Counted from the first letter of the stretch, positions 45,022 through 54,175 are shown. The stretch is DNA of 64,000 nucleotides from Micromonospora pisi (GCF_003633685.1 NZ_RBKT01000001.1:7812001-7876000); one strand, 5' to 3'. Made by a program: numbers and translations. The notes: generated from the letters alone by a model not told the origin.

Positions 45022-46364
45022 ACGTACCCCGACTGGTCATCGCGGCACCGGCCTCCGGCCACGGCAAGACCACCGTCGCGACCGGCCTGCTCGCCGCGTT
45101 CGCCGCGCGTGGCGTACGGGTGGCCGGCTTCAAGGTCGGCCCGGACTACATCGATCCCGGTTACCACACCCTTGCCGCCGGCCGGCCGGGCCGGAACCTG
45201 GACCCGGTGATGGTCGGTGAGGAACTCGTCGGGCCGCTCTTCGCGCACGGCGCCGCCGGGGCCGACCTTGCCGTGGTCGAAGGCGTCATGGGCCTGTACG
45301 ACGGTCGGGTCGGCGCGGGTGACTTCGGCTCCACCGCCCACGTCGCGGCGCTGCTCGACGCACCGGTGCTGTTGGTCGTCGACGCCTCCGCGCAGGCGCG
45401 CTCGGTCGCCGCACTGGTGCACGGCTTCCGGTCGTTCGGCTCGGCCGCGACCGGGGCGGTCCGGATCGCCGGCGTCCTGCTCAACCGGGTCGGCTCCGAC
45501 CGGCACGAGCAGTTGCTCCGGGACGCCTGCGCCGAGGTCGGCACACCGGTGCTGGGCGTACTGCGCCGGCACGCGGTGATCGCCGCCCCCTCCCGCCACC
45601 TGGGCCTGGTGCCGGCGGTGGAGCGGCGCGCCGAGGCGCTCGAATCGGTGGCCGCGCTGGCGAGCCTGATCACCGAGAGTGTCGACCTGGATGGCGTACT
45701 GGCGGTGGCCCGGAGCGCGCCGCCGCTGGTCGCGCGCGCCTGGGAGCCCCCGACGGTCGAGGTCGCCGGGCCCCGTCCGGTGGTCGCGATCGCCGGTGGA
45801 CCGGCGTTCAGCTTCGGGTACGCCGAGACCACCGAACTCCTGCGCGCCGCCGGCGCCGAGGTGGCCGTGGTCGACCCGCTGCACGACGAACAGTTGCCGG
45901 ACGGCACGGCCGCCCTGGTGGTGGGCGGCGGGTTCCCCGAGGTCTACGCCGAGCAGCTCACCGCCAACGCGCCGCTGCGCGCCGAGGTGGCCCGGCTCGC
46001 CGCGACCGGGGCGCCGATCGCCGCCGAGTGCGCCGGCCTGCTCTGGCTCAGCCGGAGCCTGGACGGTGCGCCGATGTGCGGGGTGCTCGACGCGGAGGCG
46101 GTGATGACCGACCGGCTCACCCTGGGTTACCGGGACGCGGTCGCGCTGAGCGACAGCGTGCTCGCGCCGACCGGCACCCGGGTCACCGGGCACGAGTTCC
46201 ACCGCACCACCGTGACCCCCAGATCGGGTACGGCACCGGCCTGGGCCTGGCGGGACGCCGCACCCGAGGGCTTCGTCTCCGGCGGCGTGCACGCCTCGTA
46301 CCTGCACCTGCACTGGGCCGGGACACCGTCCCTGGCCCGGAACCTGGTGGCCGCGTGTCGCTGA
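45018..46364 (+). CDS. cobB: Cobyrinate a,c-diamide synthase
   Basis: ATP- and glutamine-dependent amidation of the a and c side chains. It is 448 residues. The synthetase domain has P-loop SGHGKTT, KVGPDYIDPGYH and VEGVMGLYDG. The glutamine amidotransferase domain (about 250-448) has the nucleophile in AECAGLLWL and histidines in GHEFHRTT and GGVHASYLH. GTG start overlapping cobO. Mono-functional hydrogenobyrinate type fits the CobG/CobN route. Confidence 0.95.
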   Translation: MNVPRLVIAAPASGHGKTTVATGLLAAFAARGVRVAGFKVGPDYIDPGYHTLAAGRPGRNLDPVMVGEELVGPLFAHGAAGADLAVVEGVMGLYDGRVGAGDFGSTAHVAALLDAPVLLVVDASAQARSVAALVHGFRSFGSAATGAVRIAGVLLNRVGSDRHEQLLRDACAEVGTPVLGVLRRHAVIAAPSRHLGLVPAVERRAEALESVAALASLITESVDLDGVLAVARSAPPLVARAWEPPTVEVAGPRPVVAIAGGPAFSFGYAETTELLRAAGAEVAVVDPLHDEQLPDGTAALVVGGGFPEVYAEQLTANAPLRAEVARLAATGAPIAAECAGLLWLSRSLDGAPMCGVLDAEAVMTDRLTLGYRDAVALSDSVLAPTGTRVTGHEFHRTTVTPRSGTAPAWAWRDAAPEGFVSGGVHASYLHLHWAGTPSLARNLVAACR

Positions 46365-46771
46365 TCGTCGGCGTCGGTGCCCGGCCGGGCGTGGACTCCG
46401 ACGAACTCGACGCCCTGGTCGGTGCGGCGCTCGCCGCGATCGGGCTGGCCCCGGAGCGGGTGGCCGCGTTGGCCACGGTCGACCGTCGGGTGGTCGAACC
46501 GGGCCTGGTCGAGGTCGCCGGCCGACGGGGTTGGCCACTGGTCGGCTATCCGGCGCTGGAACTGGCCCGGGAGGCGGTGCCGCACCCGTCGGCGCTGGTC
46601 CGGGCGGCAACCGGTACGCCGAGCGTGGCCGAGGCCGCCGCGCTGCGCGCCGTACGCGACCGGGGCGCCGAGCCTGTCCTGCTGTTGCCAAAGCGGGCCA
46701 GTGGTGCGGCCACGGTGGCGGTGGCCGGACCGGCCGGTGAGGTGGACGCGTACCGTCACGACGGCGGTTAG
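46355..46771 (+). CDS. cobE: CobE / CbiG C-terminal domain protein
   Basis: A 138-residue single-domain protein like the C-terminal half of CbiG, called CobE in aerobic producers. VSLIVGVGARPGV at the start and ELAREAVPHPSALV and SVAEAAALRA later fit the family. CobE is thought to assist around precorrin ring contraction; its exact task is not settled. The GTG at 46355 overlaps cobB by 10 bases. Confidence 0.85.
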   Translation: MSLIVGVGARPGVDSDELDALVGAALAAIGLAPERVAALATVDRRVVEPGLVEVAGRRGWPLVGYPALELAREAVPHPSALVRAATGTPSVAEAAALRAVRDRGAEPVLLLPKRASGAATVAVAGPAGEVDAYRHDGG

Positions 46772-46789
46772 CGGCACCCGCGCCACCAG

Positions 46790-46878
46790 CGCGAACGAGC
46801 ACCGCGACGCCAGCGCGAACGAGCACCGGCGCGCCCGGCGCGAACGAGCACCGGCGCGCCCGGCGCGAACGAGCACCA
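46790..46878 (+). repeat. Four tandem copies of a 24-25 bp unit
   Basis: GCGAACGAGCACC recurs at 46791, 46815, 46840 and 46865, spaced by 24, 25 and 25 bases, with GC-rich spacers of CGCGCCCG type. It fills most of the gap between cobE and the PPOX gene. The repeat has no hairpin of note. Confidence 0.9.
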
Positions 46879-46906
46879 CGGGGACCAGCACAGCAAGGAG
46901 ACACAT

Positions 46907-47323
46907 ATGAGCGGGAGCAGCGGCGGCAAGGTGGACCACCGGATCGATCCGGCCGACGGGGAACTCGCCCAGTTCTGGCGGGAACGGCACCTCTGCACCC
47001 TCACCACCCTCCGCGCCGACGGTACGCCGCACGTGGTGCCGGTCGGCGCCACCTTCGACGCCGACGCCGGCCTGGCCCGGGTCATCTCCTCACGTACCTC
47101 CCGGAAGGTGCTCAACCTCGGCACCGAGGGCGGCCCGGTGGCGGTCTGCCAGGTCGACGGTCGCCGCTGGTCGACGATCGAGGGGTACGCGGTGGTCCGG
47201 GACGACGCCGCGACGGTGGCCGACGCGGAACGCCGCTACGCGCAGCGTTACCGCCAGCCGCGTCCGAACCCCGAGCGGGTGGTCATCGAGATCCGGGTGA
47301 CCCGCATCCTCGGCAATGTCTGA
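46907..47323 (+). CDS. PPOX-class (F420- or flavin-binding) split-barrel protein
   Basis: A 138-residue split-barrel protein. The opening FWRERHLCTLTTLRADGTPH and HVVPVGATFD are typical of the actinobacterial F420/FMN-dependent PPOX families, and NPERVVIEIRV closes the fold. AAGGAG precedes the ATG. It lies between cobE and cobL and overlaps cobL by 8 bases, so it is inside the cobalamin operon; no cobalamin role is known to me. It may bind F420 and reduce an unidentified substrate. Confidence 0.85.
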   Translation: MSGSSGGKVDHRIDPADGELAQFWRERHLCTLTTLRADGTPHVVPVGATFDADAGLARVISSRTSRKVLNLGTEGGPVAVCQVDGRRWSTIEGYAVVRDDAATVADAERRYAQRYRQPRPNPERVVIEIRVTRILGNV

Positions 47324-48602
47324 GCACCCGCCAGTGTCTGAGCCCTCGGCGATGGCAGCGGACCCGGACCAGCCGGACGCCGTGGTCACCGTCGTCGGCA
47401 TCGGTGCCGACGGCTGGGCCGGGCTGAGCGGACCGGCCCGCGCCGCCCTCCGCTCGGCCGAGGTGCTGCTCGGCAGTGCCCGCCAGTTGGCGCTGCTGCC
47501 CGAGCCGGCCGACCTGCCCGGCGCGGGCACGAGCATGCTACGGATCGCCTGGCCGTCGCCGATGCTGGCCGCACTGCCCGGCCTGCTCGACGCCCACGCC
47601 GGTCGGGCGGTCGTGGTCCTGGCCAGCGGCGACCCGATGTTCTTCGGGGTGGGCACGACACTGACCCGGCTGCTCGGACCCGAACGGGTACGGGTCGTCC
47701 CGCACCCGTCGTCGGTCTCGCTCGCCTGCGCCCGGCTCGGCTGGCCGCTCGACGAGGTCGAGGTGGTGAGTCTGGTCGGGCGGGCGGTCGAACGGCTGCA
47801 CCGCTTCGTGCACCCGGGCCGGCGGCTGCTCGTCCTCAGCGCCGACGGGCGCACCCCGGCGGCGGTCGCCGCCCTGCTCACCGCCCGTGGCTACGGCGGG
47901 AGCGGGGTGACCGTACTGGAGTCGCTCGGCGGGCCGGACGAGCGGATCCGCACCGGCACCGCCGCCGGGTGGGAGGAGACAGTCGGCCCGCTCAACGTCG
48001 TCGCGGCCCACTGCCAGGCCGACCCCGGCGCCCCGCCGCGCCCGCCCGTCCCCGGCCTGCCCGACGACGCGTACGAGCACGACGGTCAGATCACCAAACG
48101 CGAGATCCGCGCGATCACCCTGGCCCGACTCGCGCCCACCCCCGGGCAACTGCTCTGGGACGTCGGTGGCGGTGCCGGCAGCATCGCGATCGAGTGGCTC
48201 CGTACGCACCCGTCCTGCCGGGCGGTGGCGATCGAACGCGACCCGGTGCGGGCGGACCGGATCGGGGTCAACGCCGCCGCGCTCGGGGTGCCGGAGCTAC
48301 ATGTCGTACGCGGCGCGGCACCGGAGGCGCTGTCCGGGCTGGAAGCACCCGACGCGGTCTTCGTCGGCGGCGGCGTGACCGTTCCAGGTCTGCTCGACCG
48401 GTGCTGGCAGGCGCTGCGGCCGGGTGGGCGGTTGGTGGTCAACGCGGTCACCCTGGAGTCGGAGCGAACCGTCGGCGACGCGTACGGGCGGCTCGGCGGC
48501 GACCTGATCCGGCTGTCGGTCCAGCGGGCGGCGCCGGTTGGCAACTTCACCGGTTGGCGGCCGATGCTGCCGGTGACCCAGTGGACGGTGGCGAAAGCAT
48601 GA
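47316..48602 (+). CDS. cobL: Precorrin-6Y C5,15-methyltransferase (decarboxylating)
   Basis: Fusion of CbiE and CbiT, methylating C5 and C15 and removing the acetate carboxyl at C12. The N-terminal CbiE part (about 18-215) has VTVVGIGADGWAGL and LASGDPMFFGVG. The C-terminal CbiT part (about 245-428) has the SAM motif LLWDVGGGAGSIAIEW. Starts at ATG 47316, GTG 47334 or ATG 47352 are possible; the first overlaps the PPOX gene. Confidence 0.93.
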   Translation: MSEHPPVSEPSAMAADPDQPDAVVTVVGIGADGWAGLSGPARAALRSAEVLLGSARQLALLPEPADLPGAGTSMLRIAWPSPMLAALPGLLDAHAGRAVVVLASGDPMFFGVGTTLTRLLGPERVRVVPHPSSVSLACARLGWPLDEVEVVSLVGRAVERLHRFVHPGRRLLVLSADGRTPAAVAALLTARGYGGSGVTVLESLGGPDERIRTGTAAGWEETVGPLNVVAAHCQADPGAPPRPPVPGLPDDAYEHDGQITKREIRAITLARLAPTPGQLLWDVGGGAGSIAIEWLRTHPSCRAVAIERDPVRADRIGVNAAALGVPELHVVRGAAPEALSGLEAPDAVFVGGGVTVPGLLDRCWQALRPGGRLVVNAVTLESERTVGDAYGRLGGDLIRLSVQRAAPVGNFTGWRPMLPVTQWTVAKA

Positions 48603-49342
48603 CGGTCTTCTTCATCGGCGCCGGTCCGGGCGCAGCGGATCTGATCACGGTTCGGGGCCGGGACCGGTTGGCAGCGGCGCCGGTCTGCCTCTACGCGGGC
48701 AGCCTCGTTCCGCCGGAACTGCTCGCGTACTGCCCGCCCGACGCCCGGCTGGTGGACACGGCGAACCTGAACCTGGACGAGATCGTGGCCGACCTGCTCG
48801 CCGCGCACCGCGCCGGCCTGGATGTGGCCCGGTTGCACTCCGGTGACCCGTCGGTGTTCAGCGCCGTGGCGGAGCAGATGCGCCGCCTCGACGCACTGGA
48901 GATCCCGTACGAGGTGGTGCCCGGCGTTCCCGCGTTCGCGGCGGCGGCCGCGGCGCTGCGTCGGGAGCTGACCGTGCCGGGCGTCGGCCAGACGGTGATC
49001 CTGACCCGGACCGCCGCGCGGGCCACCCCGATGCCGGCGGGGGAGGACCTGGCCACGCTCGGTCGCAGCCGGGCCACGCTCGTGCTGCACCTGGCAGTGC
49101 AGCGGATCGAGGAGCTGGTCGAGGAGCTGGTGCCGAACTACGGCGCCGACTGCCCGGTCGCCGTGGTGGCGCGGGCCAGCCGGGAGGACGAACTGGTGCT
49201 GCGGGGCACCCTGGCCGACATCGCCGGGCAGGTCCGGTCGGCCGGGATCGTCCGTACCGCCGTGGTCGTCGTCGGTTCGGTCCTCACCGCCGCCGCCTTC
49301 CCGGACAGCCACCTCTATTCGACCGACCGTTGCCGTGCCTGA
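48599..49342 (+). CDS. cobM: Precorrin-4 C11-methyltransferase
   Basis: SAM-dependent uroporphyrinogen-type methyltransferase of 247 residues acting at C11. Seen are VFFIGAGPGAADLITVRG, YAGSLVP, LHSGDPSVF and VVPGVPAFAAAAAALRREL. It overlaps cobL by ATGA. Last gene of the rightward cob operon; it is convergent with cbiD. Confidence 0.94.
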   Translation: MTVFFIGAGPGAADLITVRGRDRLAAAPVCLYAGSLVPPELLAYCPPDARLVDTANLNLDEIVADLLAAHRAGLDVARLHSGDPSVFSAVAEQMRRLDALEIPYEVVPGVPAFAAAAAALRRELTVPGVGQTVILTRTAARATPMPAGEDLATLGRSRATLVLHLAVQRIEELVEELVPNYGADCPVAVVARASREDELVLRGTLADIAGQVRSAGIVRTAVVVVGSVLTAAAFPDSHLYSTDRCRA

Positions 49343-49397
49343 TCCCGCCCCCGCGCCGAGGGGTCGGAGCAGGCGGTCGGTGGAGCCGGCGCGCCGG

Positions 49398-50486
49398 TCA
49401 GTGGGTCCGGCCGACGATGGTGCCGGCGCGGTCGATCACCACCACGTCGACGGCCACGTCCGCCCCGCGCAGCACCTCCATCGAGGTGTTCCGGGCACCG
49501 GCGGCCACCAGGTCGCCCAGCGGCAACCCGACCGCCTGACACTGCCGCAGCGCGTCCAGGGCGGTGTTCGCTTCGCGTACCCCCTCGACCAGCGCCGGGT
49601 CCGCGCCGGCCTGGGCGACCAGCTCCGCCAGGGCGGGGAAATCCACCTGCGACCGGCCGGAGTGCAGGTCGAGGTGGCCGTTGGCGAGCTTGGTCAGCTT
49701 GCCGATGCCGCCCGCCACGGTGAGTCGGGGAATCGGGTGCCGGCGCAGGTACTTCAGCACCGCGCCCGCGAAGTCGCCCATGTCCAGCAGCGCGTCCTCG
49801 GGCAGCCCGTACAGCTCAGTGGCGACCCGTTCGGAAGTGCTGCCGGTGCAGGCGGCGACGTGCGGGTGTCCGGCGGCGCGCGCCACGTCGATGCCGCGCC
49901 GGATGCTGTCGATCCAGGCCGAGCAGGAGTACGGCACCACGATCCCGGTGGTGCCGAGAATGGAGAGCCCGCCGAGGATGCCGAGCCGGGGGTTCCAGGT
50001 GTGCCGGGCGAGTTCCTCGCCCCGCTCGACCGAGACCTCCACGAAAACGTCCCCGGTGCCGCCGTGCCGGTCCGCGACCTCGGCCACCGCTCGGCGCATC
50101 ATCTCCCGGGGAACCGGGTTGATCGCCGGTTCACCGACCGGCAGCGGCAGGCCCGGCTTCGTCACCGTGCCGACCCCCACGCCGGCCTGGAACACCACCC
50201 CGACACCGGCCGGTGCCGGCCGTACGGTGACGTAGACCAGTGCGCCGTGCGTCACGTCGGGGTCGTCACCGGCGTCCTTCACCACCCCGGCCAGCGCCAT
50301 CCGGTCGTCCAGCGCCTCCCGGGCCAGCGCGAACGACGGCCGCTGTCCCTTCGGCAGGGTGATCTCCACCGGGTCTGGAAAGGAACCGGTGAGCAGAGCG
50401 GTGTACGCGGCGGTGGTGGCCGCGGTGGCGCAGGCACCGGTCGTCCAGCCGTACCGCAGCGGGGTCGACGTCTTGCCGCTGGTCAC
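49398..50486 (-). CDS. cbiD: Cobalt-precorrin-5B (C1)-methyltransferase
   Basis: Methylates C1 and removes the two-carbon fragment from ring A in the anaerobic pathway. The 362-residue protein has RYGWTTGACATAATTAAY, GGLSILGTTGIVVPYS and ACTGSTSER, all typical of CbiD. No CobF is seen, so this protein presumably does the C1 methylation even though the neighbours are of the aerobic type. Transcribed alone, divergent from cobK. Confidence 0.94.
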   Translation of the reverse strand: MTSGKTSTPLRYGWTTGACATAATTAAYTALLTGSFPDPVEITLPKGQRPSFALAREALDDRMALAGVVKDAGDDPDVTHGALVYVTVRPAPAGVGVVFQAGVGVGTVTKPGLPLPVGEPAINPVPREMMRRAVAEVADRHGGTGDVFVEVSVERGEELARHTWNPRLGILGGLSILGTTGIVVPYSCSAWIDSIRRGIDVARAAGHPHVAACTGSTSERVATELYGLPEDALLDMGDFAGAVLKYLRRHPIPRLTVAGGIGKLTKLANGHLDLHSGRSQVDFPALAELVAQAGADPALVEGVREANTALDALRQCQAVGLPLGDLVAAGARNTSMEVLRGADVAVDVVVIDRAGTIVGRTH

Positions 50487-50533
50487 CGGCCCAGCATGCC
50501 GGTTGCCCGAAGATCGACGCAGCGGGGGGTCCG

Positions 50534-51295
50534 ATGAGCGGGTTCACCGTGCTGCTGCTCGGCGGCACCGGGGAGGCCCGTCGCCTGGCGGCGCTGCTGG
50601 CGTGGGAGCGGCCGGACCTGCGGGTGGTGACCTCGCTCGCCGGCAGGGTGGCCCGACCGGCACTGCCCGACGGGGAGGTCCGGATCGGCGGGTTCGGTGG
50701 CCCGGCGGGGCTGGCCGACTGGCTGCGTCGGGAACGGGTCGGTGCGGTGGTCGACGCGACCCATCCGTTCGCCGCCCGGATCAGCACCTCGGCGGTCACC
50801 GCCTGCGCGGAGGTCGGGGTGCCGCTGCTGGTCGTACGCCGACCGGGCTGGACCGAGCGGCCTGGTGACGACTGGCGGCGGGTGCCGTCACTGCAGGCCG
50901 CCGCCGAGATGGTCGCCGGCCTGGGGGAGCGGGTCTTCCTCAGTACCGGGCGGCAGAGCGTGGCCGTCTTCGCCGGGTTGGACCGGCACTGGTTCCTGGT
51001 CCGCTCGGTGGACCCACCGGACCCGCCGCTGCCGCGCCGCCTGGCGGTGGTGCTGGACCGGGGGCCGTTCACCGTCGCCGGTGAGCTGGAGTTGTTGCGC
51101 CGGTACGAGATCGAGGTGCTGGTCACCAAGGACAGTGGCGGCACGATGACGGCCGCGAAACTGGAGGCGGCCCGCGAGTTGGGTCTTCCGGTGGTGCTGG
51201 TCGACCGTCCGCCGACCCCGCTCGCCGAGCGGGTGGAGCGGATCGAGGAGGTCGTCTCGTGGCTGCCCGGGCTGCCGGGCATCCCGGGTTCGTAG
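50534..51295 (+). CDS. cobK: Precorrin-6A reductase
   Basis: NADPH-dependent reductase of 253 residues. The N terminus has LLLGGTGEARRLAALL and the middle VVDATHPFAARIS. VFLSTGRQSVAVF, then VTKDSGGTMTAAKL, complete the family pattern. It starts 47 bases from the divergent cbiD and probably shares a control region with it. Confidence 0.94.
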   Translation: MSGFTVLLLGGTGEARRLAALLAWERPDLRVVTSLAGRVARPALPDGEVRIGGFGGPAGLADWLRRERVGAVVDATHPFAARISTSAVTACAEVGVPLLVVRRPGWTERPGDDWRRVPSLQAAAEMVAGLGERVFLSTGRQSVAVFAGLDRHWFLVRSVDPPDPPLPRRLAVVLDRGPFTVAGELELLRRYEIEVLVTKDSGGTMTAAKLEAARELGLPVVLVDRPPTPLAERVERIEEVVSWLPGLPGIPGS

Positions 51296-51545
51296 TTTCG
51301 CTCGTTCACCCGTCCGGCAGGTCTCTTCGGCAACCAACGCGCGGTCACGTTCTGCGTACGGCCTGATCACGACGCTCACGTTTGAGCGTCGGCTCGGTAA
51401 CCGGGTGACCCGCCACCTCTGATCTCTGGCGCAATGGCAGGAGCGACCAACCGCGGTGGTCCGATCGTGGGCCCGGGGCTGTGTCGAACCGTGCCGAATC
51501 CATCGGCCCGGGCCTCTCACCACCGACGTGTATCGGAGGTAGGCG

Positions 51546-53042
51546 ATGGCTACCACCCGCCGATCGGCTCCACTGGCGGTTCTGCTCGGCACCCTGGCCC
51601 TGACCGTGTCCGCCACACTGGTCGGCTGCTCCGCCACCGGCGAGGACGACCGTGGGTCGGCGCGCCCCCCGGTCTCCCGGGGCGAGGACGAGGACAGGCA
51701 ATGGCCCGGCAAGCAGGGCTCGTCCACCGAGGACGACCCCGAGTCGACCTTCGCCGTCGACATCGACACCGCGTCGTACGGTTACGCCTCACGCCTGCTC
51801 AGGGAGGGGCGGTGGCCGGAGCGGGACAAGGTACGGCCGGAGGAGTTCGTGAACTCCTTCGAACAGGACTACCCGGAGCCGAGCGGGGACGGCTTCGCGG
51901 TGCACATCGACGGGGCCAGCCCGCCGGCCAGTCACGGCCCCTCGATCGAGGAGGAGCTCCGCCTGATGCGGGTCGGGTTGCAGACCCGTTCCGAGGAGGC
52001 GGAGAGCCGGCCGGACGCCGCCCTGACCTTCGTCGTGGACACCTCCGGTTCGATGGCGGAGCCGGGCCGGCTCGACCTGGTCCAGGACGCGCTGCACACC
52101 CTCGTCGACCAGCTTCGGCCTACCGAATCGGTGGCCATCGTGGCGTTCAGCGGCGAGGCCCGGGTGGTACGGGAGATGACCCGCGTCTCCGACGCCGAGC
52201 GACTGCACTCCGCCATCGACTCGTTGCGGCCGGAGAGCTTCACGAACCTGGAGGCGGGACTGGTGCTCGGCTACCAGGTTGCCCGGGAGGGCTTTCGCGT
52301 CGGCCAGACGAACCGCGTGATCATCCTCTCCGACGGGTTGGCGAACTCCGGACAGACCGGTGCCGATTCCATCCTGCGGCAGGTCCGGGAGGAGGCGGAC
52401 AAGGAGATCGCGCTGCTCGGGGTCGGTGTCGGCGGCGAGTACGGCGACGCCCTGATGGAGAAGTTGGCGGACCGAGGCGACGGGTTCGTGGTGTACGTCG
52501 GCGACCGCACGCGGGCGCGGGAGGTCTTCGTACGGCAGTTGCCGGCGACGTTGACCGTACGGGCTCTGGACGCCAAGGTGCAGGTGACGTTCGATCCCGC
52601 GACGGTCAGTTCGTACCGGCTGGTCGGGTACGAGAACCGGGCGCTCGCCGACGACGACTTCCGGGACGACCGGGTCGACGGTGGCGAGGTGGGCCCGGGG
52701 CACAGTGTCACCGCGCTCTACGAGGTACGGCTCACCGGTGAGCGGCCCGCCTCGGCGCGTGCGGCCCAGGTACGGGTGCGCTGGCTCGACCCGGCCGACC
52801 AGACGGCGGCCGAGACGTACGAGTCGGTCACGGTCGGGGACCTCGACGGCCGGTTCGAACTGGCGTCCCCGCGACTGTGGGTGTGTTACGCGGCCGGATA
52901 CTTCGCCGAGGCGTTGCGGCGTACGCCGGTCGGGCAGCAGATCCCGTTGACGGACCTGCGCCGGGTCGCCGAGCGGGCGGCGGAGCAGACTCGGGACCCG
53001 AAGGTGGCTGAGCTTGCCATGCTCATCGGCCAGGTGGCCTAG
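51546..53042 (+). CDS. VWA-domain lipoprotein (YfbK-like, DUF3520)
   Basis: Exported lipoprotein of 498 residues with lipobox ATLVGC (Cys28). An N-terminal domain holds FAVDIDTASYGYA (about 65-77) and RPEEFVNSFEQDYPEP. A VWA domain (about 155-330) starts its MIDAS at Asp165 (VVDTSGSM). The C-terminal DUF3520 region (about 330-495) contains FDPATVSSYRLVGYENR and GHSVTALYEV. Such proteins bind metal and other proteins; the role is unknown. It splits the cobalamin cluster but shows no link to it. Confidence 0.88.
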   Translation: MATTRRSAPLAVLLGTLALTVSATLVGCSATGEDDRGSARPPVSRGEDEDRQWPGKQGSSTEDDPESTFAVDIDTASYGYASRLLREGRWPERDKVRPEEFVNSFEQDYPEPSGDGFAVHIDGASPPASHGPSIEEELRLMRVGLQTRSEEAESRPDAALTFVVDTSGSMAEPGRLDLVQDALHTLVDQLRPTESVAIVAFSGEARVVREMTRVSDAERLHSAIDSLRPESFTNLEAGLVLGYQVAREGFRVGQTNRVIILSDGLANSGQTGADSILRQVREEADKEIALLGVGVGGEYGDALMEKLADRGDGFVVYVGDRTRAREVFVRQLPATLTVRALDAKVQVTFDPATVSSYRLVGYENRALADDDFRDDRVDGGEVGPGHSVTALYEVRLTGERPASARAAQVRVRWLDPADQTAAETYESVTVGDLDGRFELASPRLWVCYAAGYFAEALRRTPVGQQIPLTDLRRVAERAAEQTRDPKVAELAMLIGQVA

Positions 53043-53181
53043 CAAGCTTGATCAAATCACTGGCCCAGGTACGCCGGACCTGTGAGACTCGTCCCCGCGA
53101 TCTTGATTGACTGCGCTCGACGCCGGTCCATCACGAGCGTCTGTTTCAACTCACGGGAGGTGTCATGGCGCTCCGTGCGGT

Positions 53182-53691
53182 TCAGTGGTGCCAGCGGAGT
53201 TGGTGCGGTACGGGCGGACGTGGCTCGGCCAGCAGGTCGGTCAGGAGCGCGGCGAGCCCGAGCGGGTGGACGAGGTCGTCGGTCGCCGCCAACTCGTCCA
53301 CCAGCCACCACCGGTGTCCGGTGTGGGCGGTGACCTCGTAACCCGCCATCCCGCTCGTGTCCACCTCGTACGTCTGGACCTGAAGCCGGAAGAAGTCGTC
53401 GCGGAAGTTGCCCTCGGCCCAGCCGAGGTCGGCGTACCCGCTGGTGTAGGCGACCGGGTCACCGAGGTCGTCGGGGTCGACGACCAGTCCGACCTCCTCG
53501 CGGAGTTCCCGGGCCGCGGCCTGTGCCAGTGACTGGCCCTCGTCCACCCCGCCGCCGGGCGTGCACCAGGAGTGGCCGAGAGCGGGATCGCCGGGGTCCC
53601 GCAGGAACCGCAGGAGCAGGATCCGGCCGGCCCCGTCGAGCAGCAGGACCCGCGCCGCGCGCCGCCGGTATGTCGTCTCCTGGTCCGTCAC
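53182..53691 (-). CDS. Nudix hydrolase
   Basis: A 169-residue hydrolase of nucleoside diphosphate-linked compounds. The Nudix box is intact: GGGVDEGQSLAQAAARELRE followed by EVGL, giving GX5EX7REXXEEXG. N-terminal RRAARVLLLDGAGRILLLR is typical of small actinobacterial members. Substrate not predictable. It faces the small membrane protein gene at 53741 from a divergent start 49 bases away. Confidence 0.92.
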   Translation of the reverse strand: MTDQETTYRRRAARVLLLDGAGRILLLRFLRDPGDPALGHSWCTPGGGVDEGQSLAQAAARELREEVGLVVDPDDLGDPVAYTSGYADLGWAEGNFRDDFFRLQVQTYEVDTSGMAGYEVTAHTGHRWWLVDELAATDDLVHPLGLAALLTDLLAEPRPPVPHQLRWHH

Positions 53692-53740
53692 CGCTTCAGG
53701 TTATACGCTGCTAACCCAATTGGATCTTGAAAAGAAGGCA

Positions 53741-54115
53741 ATGGATATGGCACTTGGTGACGTGCTCGCCGCACGGGTCGTACCGTTTCTCGAACCTGGG
53801 GAAGTCCTGCAGGAGGTGTTTCCGGCCCAGGGCGGAATCACCCCGTGGCTCGGCAGCGGCATGGGCGTGCTCATCGCACTCGCCCTGGTGAGGTTTCGGA
53901 TCGTCGCGGTGACCGGCGACGCGGTGGTGGTGATGGAGGCCGGCGGGCTCACCTACACGACGCCGACGAAGGTGCTCGCCCGGCTGCCCCGCGACACCCG
54001 GATCGGGCCGGTCAGGGGTATCTGGGCCAAGACCAGGATCGGCGAGGAGAAGCTGTACGTGCACTGGCGGTTCCACAAGCAGGTGCGGGCCGCCGACGCG
54101 GCGCTGGTGTCCTGA
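53741..54115 (+). CDS. Small membrane-associated protein, unknown
   Basis: A 124-residue protein with one hydrophobic segment (about 38-62, GMGVLIALALVRFRIVAV) followed by a beta-rich part (VVVMEAGGLTYTTPTKVLAR) that could be a short PH-like fold. Start ATG 53741 has AAAGAAGG upstream; a second ATG follows at 53747. Not recognised. A strong hairpin follows the stop directly. Confidence 0.7.
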   Translation: MDMALGDVLAARVVPFLEPGEVLQEVFPAQGGITPWLGSGMGVLIALALVRFRIVAVTGDAVVVMEAGGLTYTTPTKVLARLPRDTRIGPVRGIWAKTRIGEEKLYVHWRFHKQVRAADAALVS

Positions 54116-54175
54116 ATGTTCGCCGCTGATCGGTCGGGGCGGTGAACCGGGCGTCCCGACCGATCAGCGTTCAGG
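54111..54175. terminator. Bidirectional terminator hairpin
   Basis: A perfect 14-bp stem (54125-54138 with 54155-54168) and outer CCTGAA/TTCAGG (54111-54116 with 54170-54175) fill the gap between two convergent genes. It probably stops both transcripts. Confidence 0.75.

Noticed and set aside
46790-46878. CRISPR array
   Set aside because: Only four units, with no unique spacers of constant length and no cas genes.
53164-53333. Short plus-strand frame behind GGGAGG, antisense to the Nudix gene
   Set aside because: Composition is that of an antisense shadow and the product is Ser/Arg low complexity; the Nudix box on the other strand is intact.
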